NCBI RefSeq assembly: GCF_001424165.1
Contig: NZ_LMOJ01000022.1
Span: 459,882 to 523,881 of the forward strand
DNA from: Massilia sp. Leaf139
GTDB taxonomy: Bacteria; Pseudomonadota; Gammaproteobacteria; Burkholderiales; Burkholderiaceae_D
DNA: 64,000 bases
Reading direction: 5' to 3'
The notes under the pieces are model-generated. The model saw nothing but the letters and a program-made list of their open reading frames with translations, did no database searches and was not told the origin of the DNA. Positions 9,216-17,689 of the stretch are shown one piece after another (positions within the stretch are counted from its first letter, which is position 1; the number at the start of each line of letters is the position of its first letter). The position numbers and the translations under genes are program-made.

Positions 9216-9270
9216 TTGCGCCAACGCTTATTTAACAGCATCGCCATGCGTTTCATCTGCGTTGGCGCAA
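9216..9270. promoter_or_regulatory. Perfect 12-bp inverted repeat in the divergent tss promoter region
   Basis: TTGCGCCAACGC at 9216-9227 is repeated in inverse at 9259-9270 with a 31-bp spacer. Each arm contains a TTGnnnCAA dyad. It occupies the 190-bp gap between tssJ (minus) and the TPR lipoprotein gene (plus), where both operon promoters must lie. The layout suggests two operator sites for one dimeric regulator, but the regulator is unknown. Confidence 0.5.
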
Positions 9271-9385
9271 GTCGAACCGGCTTCGCACAGCTATGTGCCG
9301 ACCGGTGCGGTTGTTGACTAGTCGCAACTCTCGTGGAATTGCTTCCCGAATAATGGCGGCTGGTTCAACGTACTGGAGAGCGAAA

Positions 9386-9967
9386 ATGAGATTCACACGA
9401 CTGATGCCCGCCATGGCGTGCGCCGCACTGTTGACCGCTTGCGCCTCGCCGGGAGATGGGTCGGGCACGCTAGCGAAGGGGGCAACGATGGAGGCGTCCG
9501 TGGCGGCAGCCGATGCCGCCGTCGCCGCGGGCCAGCCCGACAAGGCCTTTGCCGTCCTGAAGAGCGCGAGTCAGGCCTTCCCGGCTGATAAGACGCCCTG
9601 GGTGCGCATGGCCCAGATGCGCTTCGACGCCAACAATTACGGTCAGGCCATCATCGACGGGCTCGAGGCGCTCGAGCGCGACCCGGACGACACCCTGGCC
9701 AATAGCATCGTGGCGGTCAGCGGCCTGCGTGTGTCGAGCAAGGCGCTGGCCGAGCTCACCCGCAAGAACAAGATCAATGGCGACGTGAAGAGCGAAGCGC
9801 AGGATCTGGCCAAGCTGCTGCGCACCAGCCTGGGCCAGGAAGAGCTGGTGGCACCGAGACCGAAGCCGCCGACAAGGACGAAGCCAGCCGGCACGACCAC
9901 GACGGCGACGGCCGCCACGCCGAAACCCGGCCCGGCCTCGAACGACCCGTTCAGCGTGATCAAATAA
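9386..9967 (+). CDS. T6SS-linked lipoprotein with TPR-like helices
   Basis: The 193-residue product starts at an ATG preceded by GGAGAG. It has a lipoprotein signal with lipobox LLTAC. The central part (AADAAVAAGQPDKAFAVLKS and later helices) resembles tetratricopeptide repeats. The C-terminus is a Pro/Thr/Lys-rich disordered tail. It heads the tssB-tssC-hcp operon, a place where betaproteobacterial T6SS loci often carry a TPR protein. It could be an envelope scaffold or assembly helper; the exact role is not visible from sequence. Confidence 0.75.
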   Translation: MRFTRLMPAMACAALLTACASPGDGSGTLAKGATMEASVAAADAAVAAGQPDKAFAVLKSASQAFPADKTPWVRMAQMRFDANNYGQAIIDGLEALERDPDDTLANSIVAVSGLRVSSKALAELTRKNKINGDVKSEAQDLAKLLRTSLGQEELVAPRPKPPTRTKPAGTTTTATAATPKPGPASNDPFSVIK

Positions 9968-9975
9968 ATCTCGCG

Positions 9976-9993
9976 GGCCGGCGCCCGCCGGCC
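9976..9993 (+). other. Short GC hairpin between lipoprotein gene and tssB
   Basis: A 7-bp perfect stem (GGCCGGC at 9976-9982, GCCGGCC at 9987-9993) with a 4-nt loop and no T-run. It may protect or pause mRNA ahead of tssB rather than terminate it. Confidence 0.35.
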
Positions 9994-10013
9994 TGTCATC
10001 CCTTGGAGCAGCC

Positions 10014-10514
10014 ATGGCAAAAAGTGAAAGCGTCCAGAAACGCTTGCAGAAGGTGCGCGCGCCGCGTGTGCAGATGACCTATGACGTCGAGATCGGCGAC
10101 GCCATCGAAAACAAGGAACTGCCCTTCGTCGTCGGCGTGCTCGGCGATTTCGGCAACGATCCGGACGTCGAGAAGAAGCGCCTCAAGGATCGCAACTTCG
10201 TCAGTGTCGACGCGTCGAATTTCGACGAAGTGCTCGGCGGCGTGGCGCCGAAGGTGCAGTTCCGCGTCGAGAACCACCTGTCGGACGAGGGCGGCCAGTT
10301 CGGCGTACAGCTGCAGTTTCGCGAGATGGCCGACTTCCGGCCCGAAGCCGTGGTGCAGCAGGTGGCGCCCCTGAAAGGCTTGCTGGAAGCGCGCACCAAG
10401 CTTGCCGACCTGCGCAACAAGCTGGCCGGGAATGACAAGCTCGACGACATCCTGAGCGAAGTGCTCGGCAATACCGAAAAGCTCGAAGGCCTGCGTAAAA
10501 CGGAGGGCAAATAA
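10014..10514 (+). CDS. tssB: T6SS contractile sheath small subunit TssB (VipA)
   Basis: A 166-residue protein with the canonical TssB opening (KRLQKVRAPRVQMTYDVEIG) and the LPFVVGVLGDF strand. TssB and TssC assemble the contractile sheath around the Hcp tube. A good ribosome binding site (TTGGAG) precedes the ATG. The stop TAA is directly followed by the tssC ATG. Confidence 0.97.
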   Translation: MAKSESVQKRLQKVRAPRVQMTYDVEIGDAIENKELPFVVGVLGDFGNDPDVEKKRLKDRNFVSVDASNFDEVLGGVAPKVQFRVENHLSDEGGQFGVQLQFREMADFRPEAVVQQVAPLKGLLEARTKLADLRNKLAGNDKLDDILSEVLGNTEKLEGLRKTEGK

Positions 10515-12020
10515 ATGGCGGCGATCCTCGAACAAGTGACACAGCCATCTGCGACGGCGCCCGCGGTGGCGCATGAACTCGACAACTCCCTGCTCGACCA
10601 GATCGTCGAGCAAAGCCGCGTCGCCGCCTCGCCAAGCGAGCATGCACGCGCGCGCGACCTGATCTCCGAACTCGTCACCCAGGTCATGGCGGGCACGATG
10701 GTCGTGTCGAACAACCTGTCGGCGATGATCGACGCGCGCCTGGCGGAACTGGATCGCATGATCTCGAGCCAGCTATCGGCCGTCATGCACGCGCCCGAGT
10801 TCCAGAAGCTGGAGCGCAGCTGGACCGGCCTGCAGTACCTGGTGAAGAATTCGTCGACCAGCACCAGCCTGCAGATCCGCATGTTCAACGCCAGCAAGCG
10901 CGAACTGGTGAAGGACTTCCAGGCCGCCGTCGAATTCGACCAGAGCTCGCTCTTCAAGAAGATCTATGAAGAGGAATTCGGCACCTTCGGCGGCGCGCCG
11001 TATGGCGCCCTGGTGGGCGACTTCGAAATGAGCCGCCAGCCCGAAGATATGTACTTCCTCGAGCAGATGTCGCACGTGGCCGCAGCCAGCCATGCGCCCT
11101 TCATCACCTCGGCCGCACCGGAACTCTTCGGCGTCGACAGCTTCGGCGACCTGGGTAAGCCGCGCGACCTGGCCAAGGTCTTCGACACCGTCGAGTACGC
11201 GAAATTCAAGGCCTTCCGCGAATCGGAAGACTCGCGCTATGTCGGCCTGACGCTGCCGCGCTTCCTCGGCCGCCTGCCCTATAACCCGGTCGACGGCATG
11301 ACGACCGAAGGCTTCAATTACGTGGAGGACGTGGACGGCACCGATCACAGCAAATACCTGTGGTGTAACGCCAGCTATGCCTTCGCCTCGAAGCTCACCC
11401 GCGCGTTCGAGGATTACGGCTGGTGCGCGGCGATCCGCGGCGTCGAAGGCGGCGGCCTGGTCGAAAACCTGCCGACCCATACCTTCAAGACCGACGAGGG
11501 CGAGGTCGCGCTGAAGTGTCCAACCGAGGTGGCCATCACCGACCGCCGCGAAAAGGAACTGTCGGATCTCGGCTTCATCTCGCTGGTGCACTGCAAGAAC
11601 ACCTCGTATGCGGCCTTCTTCGGCGCGCAGTCGGCGCAGACGGCGAAGAAGTATGCGAACGAGGCGGCCAACGCCAACGCCATGCTGTCCTCGCAGCTGC
11701 AATACATCTTCGCCGTCTCGCGCATCGCCCACTACATGAAGTCCATGATGCGCGACAAGATCGGCAGCTTCGCCGCCGCCTCGAATGTCGAGGATTACCT
11801 GAACCGCTGGCTGACCCAGTACGTGCTCCTCGACGACAACGCCAGCCAGGAGCAGAAGGCGCAGTTCCCGCTGCGCGAGGCGAGCGTGCAGGTGTCGGAA
11901 GTGCCGGGCCGCCCCGGTTGCTACCGCGCCGTCTCCTTCCTGCGTCCGCACTTCCAGCTCGACGAATTGTCCGTTTCCCTCCGACTGGTCGCGGAGCTGC
12001 CGCAGTCGACCAAAAGCTGA
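10515..12020 (+). CDS. tssC: T6SS contractile sheath large subunit TssC (VipB)
   Basis: The 501-residue product has full TssC length and conserved blocks: EFQKLERSWTGLQYLV in the first third, LPRFLGRLPYNP in the middle, and a C-terminal region rich in sheath-core contacts. It partners with TssB in the sheath that ClpV recycles. It begins immediately after the tssB stop, with AGGG as ribosome binding site inside the end of tssB. Confidence 0.97.
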   Translation: MAAILEQVTQPSATAPAVAHELDNSLLDQIVEQSRVAASPSEHARARDLISELVTQVMAGTMVVSNNLSAMIDARLAELDRMISSQLSAVMHAPEFQKLERSWTGLQYLVKNSSTSTSLQIRMFNASKRELVKDFQAAVEFDQSSLFKKIYEEEFGTFGGAPYGALVGDFEMSRQPEDMYFLEQMSHVAAASHAPFITSAAPELFGVDSFGDLGKPRDLAKVFDTVEYAKFKAFRESEDSRYVGLTLPRFLGRLPYNPVDGMTTEGFNYVEDVDGTDHSKYLWCNASYAFASKLTRAFEDYGWCAAIRGVEGGGLVENLPTHTFKTDEGEVALKCPTEVAITDRREKELSDLGFISLVHCKNTSYAAFFGAQSAQTAKKYANEAANANAMLSSQLQYIFAVSRIAHYMKSMMRDKIGSFAAASNVEDYLNRWLTQYVLLDDNASQEQKAQFPLREASVQVSEVPGRPGCYRAVSFLRPHFQLDELSVSLRLVAELPQSTKS

Positions 12021-12053
12021 TCCACCCATAACCCGAACCAGGAGCAAGCAAAC

Positions 12054-12545
12054 ATGGCAATTGACGTATATCTGCAGATCGATGGTATCAAAGGCGAATC
12101 GACGGACGACAAGCACAAGGACTGGATCGAGTGCACCACGGTGAACTGGGGCGTGAGCCAGCCGCGCTCGGCCACCGCCTCGACCGGCGGCGGCCACACG
12201 GCCGAGCGTTGCGTGCACGAAGAAGTCACCATCGACAAGCTGGCCGACCTGGCCTCGCCGATCCTGCTGCAGACCTGCGCGGCCGGCAAGACGATCCCGA
12301 AGGCCAAGCTGGAATTCATGCGCGCCGACGGCCAGGGTGACCGCATCAAGTACTTCGAGATCGAACTGGAAAACGTGCTGATCGGCGCCGTCAGGCCGAA
12401 GGTCGAGGAAGGCTCGATCATCCAGGAAGAGGTCAAGCTGAAGTTCTCGAAGATCAAATGGAAGTACACCCAGCAAAAGGTCACCGGCGGCGCCGGCGGC
12501 AATACCTCGGGCGGCTGGGATCTGGCGACCAACAAGATCGCCTGA
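12054..12545 (+). CDS. hcp: T6SS inner-tube protein Hcp (TssD)
   Basis: A 163-residue Hcp beginning MAIDVYLQIDGIKGES, with the conserved hexamer-forming strands and a small C-terminal Gly/Thr extension. Hcp rings stack into the tube propelled by the sheath and also carry effectors. AGGAGCAAG precedes the ATG. An intrinsic terminator follows, so hcp mRNA should be more abundant than the downstream tssE-clpV-tssA message. Confidence 0.97.
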   Translation: MAIDVYLQIDGIKGESTDDKHKDWIECTTVNWGVSQPRSATASTGGGHTAERCVHEEVTIDKLADLASPILLQTCAAGKTIPKAKLEFMRADGQGDRIKYFEIELENVLIGAVRPKVEEGSIIQEEVKLKFSKIKWKYTQQKVTGGAGGNTSGGWDLATNKIA

Positions 12546-12555
12546 CCTCAGCCTC

Positions 12556-12588
12556 GGGCGCGCCGCCGCAGGGTAGCGCGCCCTTTTT
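12556..12588 (+). terminator. Intrinsic terminator after hcp
   Basis: An 8-bp perfect GC stem (12556-12563 with 12576-12583) is followed directly by five T residues. It sits between hcp and tssE within one operon, so it probably works as a partial terminator. Confidence 0.75.
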
Positions 12589-12609
12589 GTTTCCGTCGCG
12601 GGAGGCCCC

Positions 12610-12933
12610 ATGAAAGGATTCACCCCCGGCCTGCTCGACCGCCTGATGGACGAGCACAGCCTGCCCGGCATCGAACAGATCAAGGATCTCGTGGCGCGCG
12701 AGCTCGAAGCCCTGCTCAATACCCGCGCCGCGCTGCCGGATGCGCTGTTCGACCGCTTTCCGCTGGCGCGCGCATCGATCCTGAATGATGGCCTGCTCGA
12801 CTTCGCCAGCTTTTGCCTGACCAGCGACGAAGACCGCGCCGCCATCTGCGCCAGCCTCAAGACAGCCATCGAAACCCACGCGCCGCGCCTGAAGGACGTC
12901 AGCGCCGTGCTGCAGCCGTCGTCGCTGCGCTAA
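12610..12933 (+). CDS. tssE: Shortened T6SS baseplate protein TssE (gp25-like)
   Basis: The product is 107 residues, shorter than typical TssE (about 130-170). The core is recognisable: LLDRL near the N-terminus, VARELEALLNTR, then SILNDGLLDF and EDRAAICASLKTAIETHAPRL. After RLKDV the sequence goes straight to SAVLQPSSLR and stops. In betaproteobacterial TssE as I remember it, about 30-35 residues of beta-strands separate the PRL-(R/K)-N/D-V block from a C-terminal (F)DAxLQPSTL block, so this copy looks internally deleted while staying in frame. The linker before the gp25 core also looks about ten residues short. TssE normally joins TssF and TssG in the baseplate wedge; neither gene follows here. 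Confidence 0.8.
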   Translation: MKGFTPGLLDRLMDEHSLPGIEQIKDLVARELEALLNTRAALPDALFDRFPLARASILNDGLLDFASFCLTSDEDRAAICASLKTAIETHAPRLKDVSAVLQPSSLR

Positions 12934-13006
12934 GCGATCCGCAAAGCGCCCAGAACCCGCACCCCGGCGCCAAGCGCTAGCCCACCATCGAAAGGATCCG
13001 ACACGC

Positions 13007-15655
13007 ATGGACATCAACCTCAAGACCCTGATCGGCAAACTGAACGACGTCACGCGCACGGCAGCCACGCGCGCGGCGAATATCTGCGTCGGCCGGGGGC
13101 AGTACGAAGTCGACATCGAACACCTGTTCCTGGCGCTGCTCGAGCAGCCGGCCTGCGACCTGGCCGTCGTCGCGCGCGCCTGCGACATCAGCGTGTCGGG
13201 CCTGGAGTCGGATCTGCGCCATGAAGTCGCGCGTTTCTCCTCCGGCAGCACGCGCACGCCGGTGTTTTCGAAGCACCTGCCCACGCTGCTCGAGCATGCG
13301 TGGCTGATCGCCTCGCTCGGCCAGAATGGCCCGAACACGATCCGCAGCGGCCACCTGCTGCTGGCGCTCTTGACCGACCCGAGCCTGGCCCAATTGGCCC
13401 AGCGCGGCTCGCGCCTGTTCGCCGAATTCCCGCTCGACCGCCTGAAGCACGACTTCGACAAGCTCACGCGCGGCTCGAGCGAAACCGTCGCCCCTGCCTC
13501 CTGCACGACGCAGGGGCAGGGCGGCGATCCGGTCGGCGAACTCGAAGCGCAGGCCGCGGGCAAGACGCCGGCGCTCGATCAGTTCACCACCTGCCTGACG
13601 AGCCGCGCGCGCGAGGGCAAGGTCGATCCGGTGATCGGGCGCGACCCCGAGATCCGCCAGGCGATCGACATCCTGATGCGGCGCCGCCAGAACAATCCCA
13701 TCCTTACCGGCGAAGCCGGCGTCGGCAAGACCGCCGTGGTCGAAGGCCTGGCCCTGCGCATCGTGCAGGGCGACGTGCCGGAAGTGCTGCGCGGCGTCGA
13801 GATCCACACGCTCGACATGGGTCTGCTGCAGGCCGGCGCCAGCGTCAAGGGCGAGTTCGAGAACCGCCTCAAGAACGTGATCGACGAGGTGAAAAAGAGT
13901 CCGCACGCGATCATCCTTTTCATCGACGAGGCGCACACGATGATCGGTGCCGGCGGCACGGCCGGCCAGAACGATGCGGCCAACCTGCTCAAGCCGGCCC
14001 TGGCGCGCGGCGAGCTGCGCACCATCGCCGCCACCACCTGGAGCGAGTACAAGAAGTATTTCGAAAAGGACGCCGCGCTGGCGCGGCGCTTCCAGGTGAT
14101 CAAGGTCGAGGAGCCCGACGAGGAGACCGCCTGCGCCATGCTGCGCGCGATGGCGCCGCTGATGGAAAAGCATTTCGGCGTGCGCGTCTACGATGACGCG
14201 ATCGTCGAGGCGGTGCGGCTCTCGCACCGCTACATCAGCGGCCGCCAGCTGCCGGACAAGGCGATCAGCGTGCTCGACACCGCCTGCGCCAAGGTCGCGC
14301 TGGGTCAGCGCGCGACGCCGGCGCTGCTGGAAAACTGCATGCGCCGCATCGAGCGGATCGACGCCCAGATCGCGGCGCTCGAACGCGAGCAGAGCGCCGG
14401 CGGCGACCACGCGGCGCGCCTGATGCAGCTGCGCGGCGAGCGCATCGCCGCGCTGACCGAGCAGGAACGCCTGACCGCGCGCTGGGAGCAGGAGCGGGCG
14501 CTGACGGCCGACATCGGGCGCATGCGCGGCGAACTCGAAGGCGGCCGCGCGTCCTCGACGGGCGCCCCCGGGCTGCGTGCCGCCGTCGAGGAACTGCGCG
14601 CGCTGCAGGGCGAGGCGCCGCTGGTGCCGGTGCAGGTCGACGGCCACACGGTGGCCGGGATCGTCGCCGCCTGGACGGGCATTCCGCTGGGCCGCATGGT
14701 GAAGGACGAGATCAAGACCGTGCTGCAGCTGCAGTCGCTGCTCGACGAACGCATCCTCGGCCAGTCGCACGCCACCGCTGCCGTGGCCCAGCGCGTGCGC
14801 ACCGCGCGCGCCAACCTGGACGACCCGAACAAGCCGAAGGGCGTCTTCCTGTTCGTCGGCACCTCGGGCGTGGGCAAGACCGAGACGGCGCTGGCGCTGG
14901 CCGACCTGCTCTACGGCGGCGAGCGCAAACTCGTCACCATCAACATGAGCGAATACCAGGAAGCGCACAGCGTCTCCGGCCTGAAAGGCTCGCCGCCCGG
15001 CTATGTCGGCTACGGCGAAGGCGGCGTGCTGACCGAGGCCGTGCGGCGCAACCCGTATAGCGTAGTGCTGCTCGACGAGGTCGAGAAGGCGCATCCGGAC
15101 GTGCTCGAACTTTTCTTCCAGGTCTTCGACAAGGGTGTGCTCGACGACGCCGAGGGCCGCCAGATCGACTTCCGCAACACGATCATCATCCTGACCTCGA
15201 ACGCGGCGTCGAGCACCATCATGGCGGCCTGCCTGAACAAGACCCCGGCGGAAATGCCGACACCCGATGCGCTGCTCGATGCGATCCGCCCGCAGCTGAT
15301 GAAGCAGTTCAAGCCGGCCTTCCTCGGCCGCCTGGCCACGGTGCCTTTCTATCCGATCGCCGACGAGGTGTTGGCCAACATCATCCGCCTGAAGCTGAAC
15401 CGCATCGGCCAGCGCGTGCGCGACAACCACGGCGCTACCTTCGAATACGACGAGGCGCTGGTGAACGCGGTGCTGAGCCGCTGCACCGAGGTCGATTCCG
15501 GCGCGCGCAATGTCGACACGATCCTGAACGGCACGCTGCTGCCCGAGATCGCCGACAGCGTGCTGGCGAAGATGGCCGAGGGCGGGGCGATCGCGCGCAT
15601 CAAGGTCGGCGCGACCAAGGCCGGCAAGTTCAAGTACGCGATCGATCCGGCATAA
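13007..15655 (+). CDS. clpV: T6SS sheath-recycling AAA+ ATPase ClpV (TssH)
   Basis: The 882-residue protein has an N-terminal ClpN domain (about residues 1-150) and AAA1 with Walker A GEAGVGKT (about 235-242) and Walker B ILFIDEAH (about 304-311). A ClpB-type coiled-coil middle region lies at about 440-520, and AAA2 has Walker A GTSGVGKT (about 618-625) and LLDEVEKAHPD. ClpV disassembles contracted TssB/TssC sheaths. GAAAGGATCC precedes the ATG. Only 73 bp separate it from tssE, where tssF and tssG would be expected in many clusters. Confidence 0.97.
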   Translation: MDINLKTLIGKLNDVTRTAATRAANICVGRGQYEVDIEHLFLALLEQPACDLAVVARACDISVSGLESDLRHEVARFSSGSTRTPVFSKHLPTLLEHAWLIASLGQNGPNTIRSGHLLLALLTDPSLAQLAQRGSRLFAEFPLDRLKHDFDKLTRGSSETVAPASCTTQGQGGDPVGELEAQAAGKTPALDQFTTCLTSRAREGKVDPVIGRDPEIRQAIDILMRRRQNNPILTGEAGVGKTAVVEGLALRIVQGDVPEVLRGVEIHTLDMGLLQAGASVKGEFENRLKNVIDEVKKSPHAIILFIDEAHTMIGAGGTAGQNDAANLLKPALARGELRTIAATTWSEYKKYFEKDAALARRFQVIKVEEPDEETACAMLRAMAPLMEKHFGVRVYDDAIVEAVRLSHRYISGRQLPDKAISVLDTACAKVALGQRATPALLENCMRRIERIDAQIAALEREQSAGGDHAARLMQLRGERIAALTEQERLTARWEQERALTADIGRMRGELEGGRASSTGAPGLRAAVEELRALQGEAPLVPVQVDGHTVAGIVAAWTGIPLGRMVKDEIKTVLQLQSLLDERILGQSHATAAVAQRVRTARANLDDPNKPKGVFLFVGTSGVGKTETALALADLLYGGERKLVTINMSEYQEAHSVSGLKGSPPGYVGYGEGGVLTEAVRRNPYSVVLLDEVEKAHPDVLELFFQVFDKGVLDDAEGRQIDFRNTIIILTSNAASSTIMAACLNKTPAEMPTPDALLDAIRPQLMKQFKPAFLGRLATVPFYPIADEVLANIIRLKLNRIGQRVRDNHGATFEYDEALVNAVLSRCTEVDSGARNVDTILNGTLLPEIADSVLAKMAEGGAIARIKVGATKAGKFKYAIDPA

Positions 15656-15664
15656 GGAAGCGCC

Positions 15665-16678
15665 ATGTTCACAGTCGAACAGTTACTCAATCCGGTCAGT
15701 GCCGCTCATCCCTGCGGCGAAGACCTCGCGTTCTCGCCCGAACTCGACGCCATCGCCCAGGCCCGCAAGGCCGACGATCCGTCGATCGAGCAGGGCGCCT
15801 GGGTCACGACGCTGAAGGAAGCGGACTGGAAGTTCGTCGTCAAACGCTGCGCGCAACTGCTGGAAACGCGCAGCAAGGACTTGCAGCTGGCCGTCTGGCT
15901 GGCCGAGGCCAGCGCCAAGACGGGCGGCCTGCGCAGCCTGGGCGACGCGCTGCAGGTCGTCGCCGGGCTGTGCGAACGCTTCTGGGACGACCTGTATCCG
16001 CAGGCCGACGAGGACGGCTTCGAGCGGCGCATCGGCAACCTGTGCTGGCTGGCGGCGCGCATACCGCAGCTGGTGACGGAGTGTCCGGTGACCGAAGCGA
16101 CGGCCTTTTCGATGCGCGACATCGAGGCGGCGCGTGCCCACGGCGCCGAGGCGATCGCCAACATCGAAGCGGCGCGCGGCCGTACCTCGAAAGCGTTCCA
16201 GGCTGCGCTGCTGGACGACTGCAATGACTGCCTGGCGGCGCTGGACGCGATGGAGAAGGCGGTCGACGCGCGCTTCGAGGCCGACGGCCCCGGTTTCAGC
16301 ACCGCCCGCACGGCCTTGCAGAACCTGGCGCATTTCATCACGCCCGCGCCTGGAATGGCGGGAACGGCGGAGACGGCAGTGGCCACCGTACCGGCGCTGG
16401 TGGGCGCGGCGCAGGCGGGCGCGGTCATGGCGGCGGGCGCGCAGCCCCTGTTCTCCGGCGCGATCGCCAGCCGTGCGCAGGCGCTCGGACAGCTGCGGGC
16501 GGTGGCCGATTTTTTCCGGCATACGGAGCCGCACAGCCCGGTCGCCTACCTGGCCGACAAGGCGGCCAGCTGGGGTGAGCAACCGCTGCACCTGTGGCTG
16601 AAAACGGTGGTCAAGGATGCGGGCGCGCTGGCCCACGTCGAGGAATTGCTGGGGATCGAAAAGACGGAAGAAGGGTGA
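15665..16678 (+). CDS. tssA: T6SS cap/baseplate protein TssA
   Basis: The 337-residue protein has the ImpA N-terminal domain signature (HPCGEDLAFSPELDAI) and the ERFWDDLYPQADEDGFE block. TssA primes baseplate assembly and coordinates sheath polymerisation. It follows clpV by 9 bp, with AAGGAA as ribosome binding site. The C-terminal part (residues about 240-337) is Ala-rich followed by a helical domain typical of short-form TssA. It is the last T6SS gene of this operon. Confidence 0.93.
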   Translation: MFTVEQLLNPVSAAHPCGEDLAFSPELDAIAQARKADDPSIEQGAWVTTLKEADWKFVVKRCAQLLETRSKDLQLAVWLAEASAKTGGLRSLGDALQVVAGLCERFWDDLYPQADEDGFERRIGNLCWLAARIPQLVTECPVTEATAFSMRDIEAARAHGAEAIANIEAARGRTSKAFQAALLDDCNDCLAALDAMEKAVDARFEADGPGFSTARTALQNLAHFITPAPGMAGTAETAVATVPALVGAAQAGAVMAAGAQPLFSGAIASRAQALGQLRAVADFFRHTEPHSPVAYLADKAASWGEQPLHLWLKTVVKDAGALAHVEELLGIEKTEEG

Positions 16679-16740
16679 AATATTCTTTCATCCGTCGGTT
16701 CTGAATGAAAGAATATTGCAGGGCGGCGCGAGCCGCCCTG
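16679..16740. terminator. Double hairpin terminator between convergent tssA and phasin genes
   Basis: A 13-bp perfect AT-rich inverted repeat (16679-16691 with 16705-16717) is followed immediately by a 9-bp GC-rich hairpin (16719-16727 with 16732-16740). Read on the minus strand, the GC hairpin is followed by an AT-rich stretch, so it can end phasin transcription. Read on plus, both stems end the tss message. Confidence 0.7.
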
Positions 16741-16754
16741 TTGCGTCGAGGGCC

Positions 16755-17330
16755 TTATTGCGCAGGCTGCCCGGTCTGCCCGCCGGATGCCTTGTCCGCA
16801 CCAGGATTGACGAGCGACGAAGCCTTGGCGATCTGTTCCTCGACATTCTTGACGGCGTCGCGGGTGGCTTGCGTCACCTGCTCGTAGCCCTTGAAGGCGT
16901 TGTCGATGGCGGCCTTGATGATCTCGACCGCGTTCTCCGAACCCGGCTTGACGTTTTGGGTGACATCGTAGATCAGCGCCGACAGCGTGCTTTTCGCCTC
17001 GGCCATGTGGACGTCGGCGGCGCGGCGGAACTCGCTTTGCATCTCGTCGATGATCACCTTCATCTGGTCGCGGTATTCGACGCTGCCGGCCATATCGGGG
17101 CTCATACGCGCCGACAGCGCGTCGAAGGCGGCGCGCGCGTCGCGTGCCTGGGACAGGTCGCGGCTGGCGGCCAGCGTCTTGTCCATGGTGTTGCGGGCGG
17201 TGGCCATGTTCAGGGCCATCACCTGTTCCAGTCCCTTGACGGTCTTGTTGGCAAGCATGTCGAAGGTCTGCATTTGCAGGTCAAACAGGGTTTTGGTAGC
17301 GGATGCGAATTGTTCCGGACTCGTGAACAT
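16755..17330 (-). CDS. phaP: Phasin family protein
   Basis: The 191-residue protein shows the phasin_2 pattern: MFTSPEQFASATKTLFDLQM, then long amphipathic helices with LNMATARNTMDKTLAASRDL and a C-terminal helix with VKNVEEQIAKA, ending in a low-complexity tail. Phasins coat polyhydroxyalkanoate granules. The ATG at 17330 is preceded by GGAGAC. An upstream in-frame extension lacks family similarity. Its neighbours are not PHA genes. Confidence 0.88.
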   Translation of the reverse strand: MFTSPEQFASATKTLFDLQMQTFDMLANKTVKGLEQVMALNMATARNTMDKTLAASRDLSQARDARAAFDALSARMSPDMAGSVEYRDQMKVIIDEMQSEFRRAADVHMAEAKSTLSALIYDVTQNVKPGSENAVEIIKAAIDNAFKGYEQVTQATRDAVKNVEEQIAKASSLVNPGADKASGGQTGQPAQ

Positions 17331-17389
17331 CAATGTCTCCTCGGTTCTAATGAATACAGCGATCGGCGACCTGCGGACTAACGAAGTCA

Positions 17390-17593
17390 TTATTTAGCAA
17401 CGATGAGCTTTTCGCAACGGCTGTCCCGATAGGGCCCGGCGGCGCGTTCCCAGCCGGGGCCGAGCGGCGTCTGCGAACAGGCCAGCTGGCCGTCGGCCTT
17501 GCTGCGCCACTGGAACCAGGGCGCCGGCTTGGCGGCGGCCGAGCCCAGGCAGCAGGCCAGGAGGAGGCAGAACATGCGTGCGGAAGCGGTCAT
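17390..17593 (-). CDS. Small secreted protein of unknown function
   Basis: A 67-residue product with a hydrophobic signal sequence (MFCLLLACCLGSAAA) and a short mature part with two cysteines (LACSQTPLGPGWERAAGPY, later RCEKL). The start could be the ATG at 17593 or, six codons later, at 17575. Mature length would be about 45 residues, and the two cysteines could form a disulfide in the periplasm. I do not recognise the family. It is divergent from cueR, with the CueR-type promoter between them. Confidence 0.6.
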   Translation of the reverse strand: MTASARMFCLLLACCLGSAAAKPAPWFQWRSKADGQLACSQTPLGPGWERAAGPYRDSRCEKLIVAK

Positions 17594-17637
17594 CGTGGCC
17601 CGAGCATACCGCATCCGCACAGGTTCGAGGCTTTCTC

Positions 17638-17668
17638 TTGCGCTTCCAACCGTGGGAAGGTGTATCGT
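17638..17668 (+). promoter_or_regulatory. CueR-type promoter of cueR
   Basis: A -35 TTGCGC (17638-17643) and a -10 TATCGT (17663-17668) are separated by 19 bp, the over-long spacing of MerR-family promoters. The spacer carries the dyad CTTCC-N7-GGAAG (17643-17659), as in E. coli copA. The predicted start is about 15 bp before the cueR ATG, so cueR probably controls itself. Confidence 0.75.
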
Positions 17669-17689
17669 GCGCGGATGAGGGAGAACAGC

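Noticed and set aside
9293..9385. A longer start for the TPR lipoprotein
   Set aside because: The signal sequence and ribosome binding site place the start at 9386; the added residues would bury the signal peptide.
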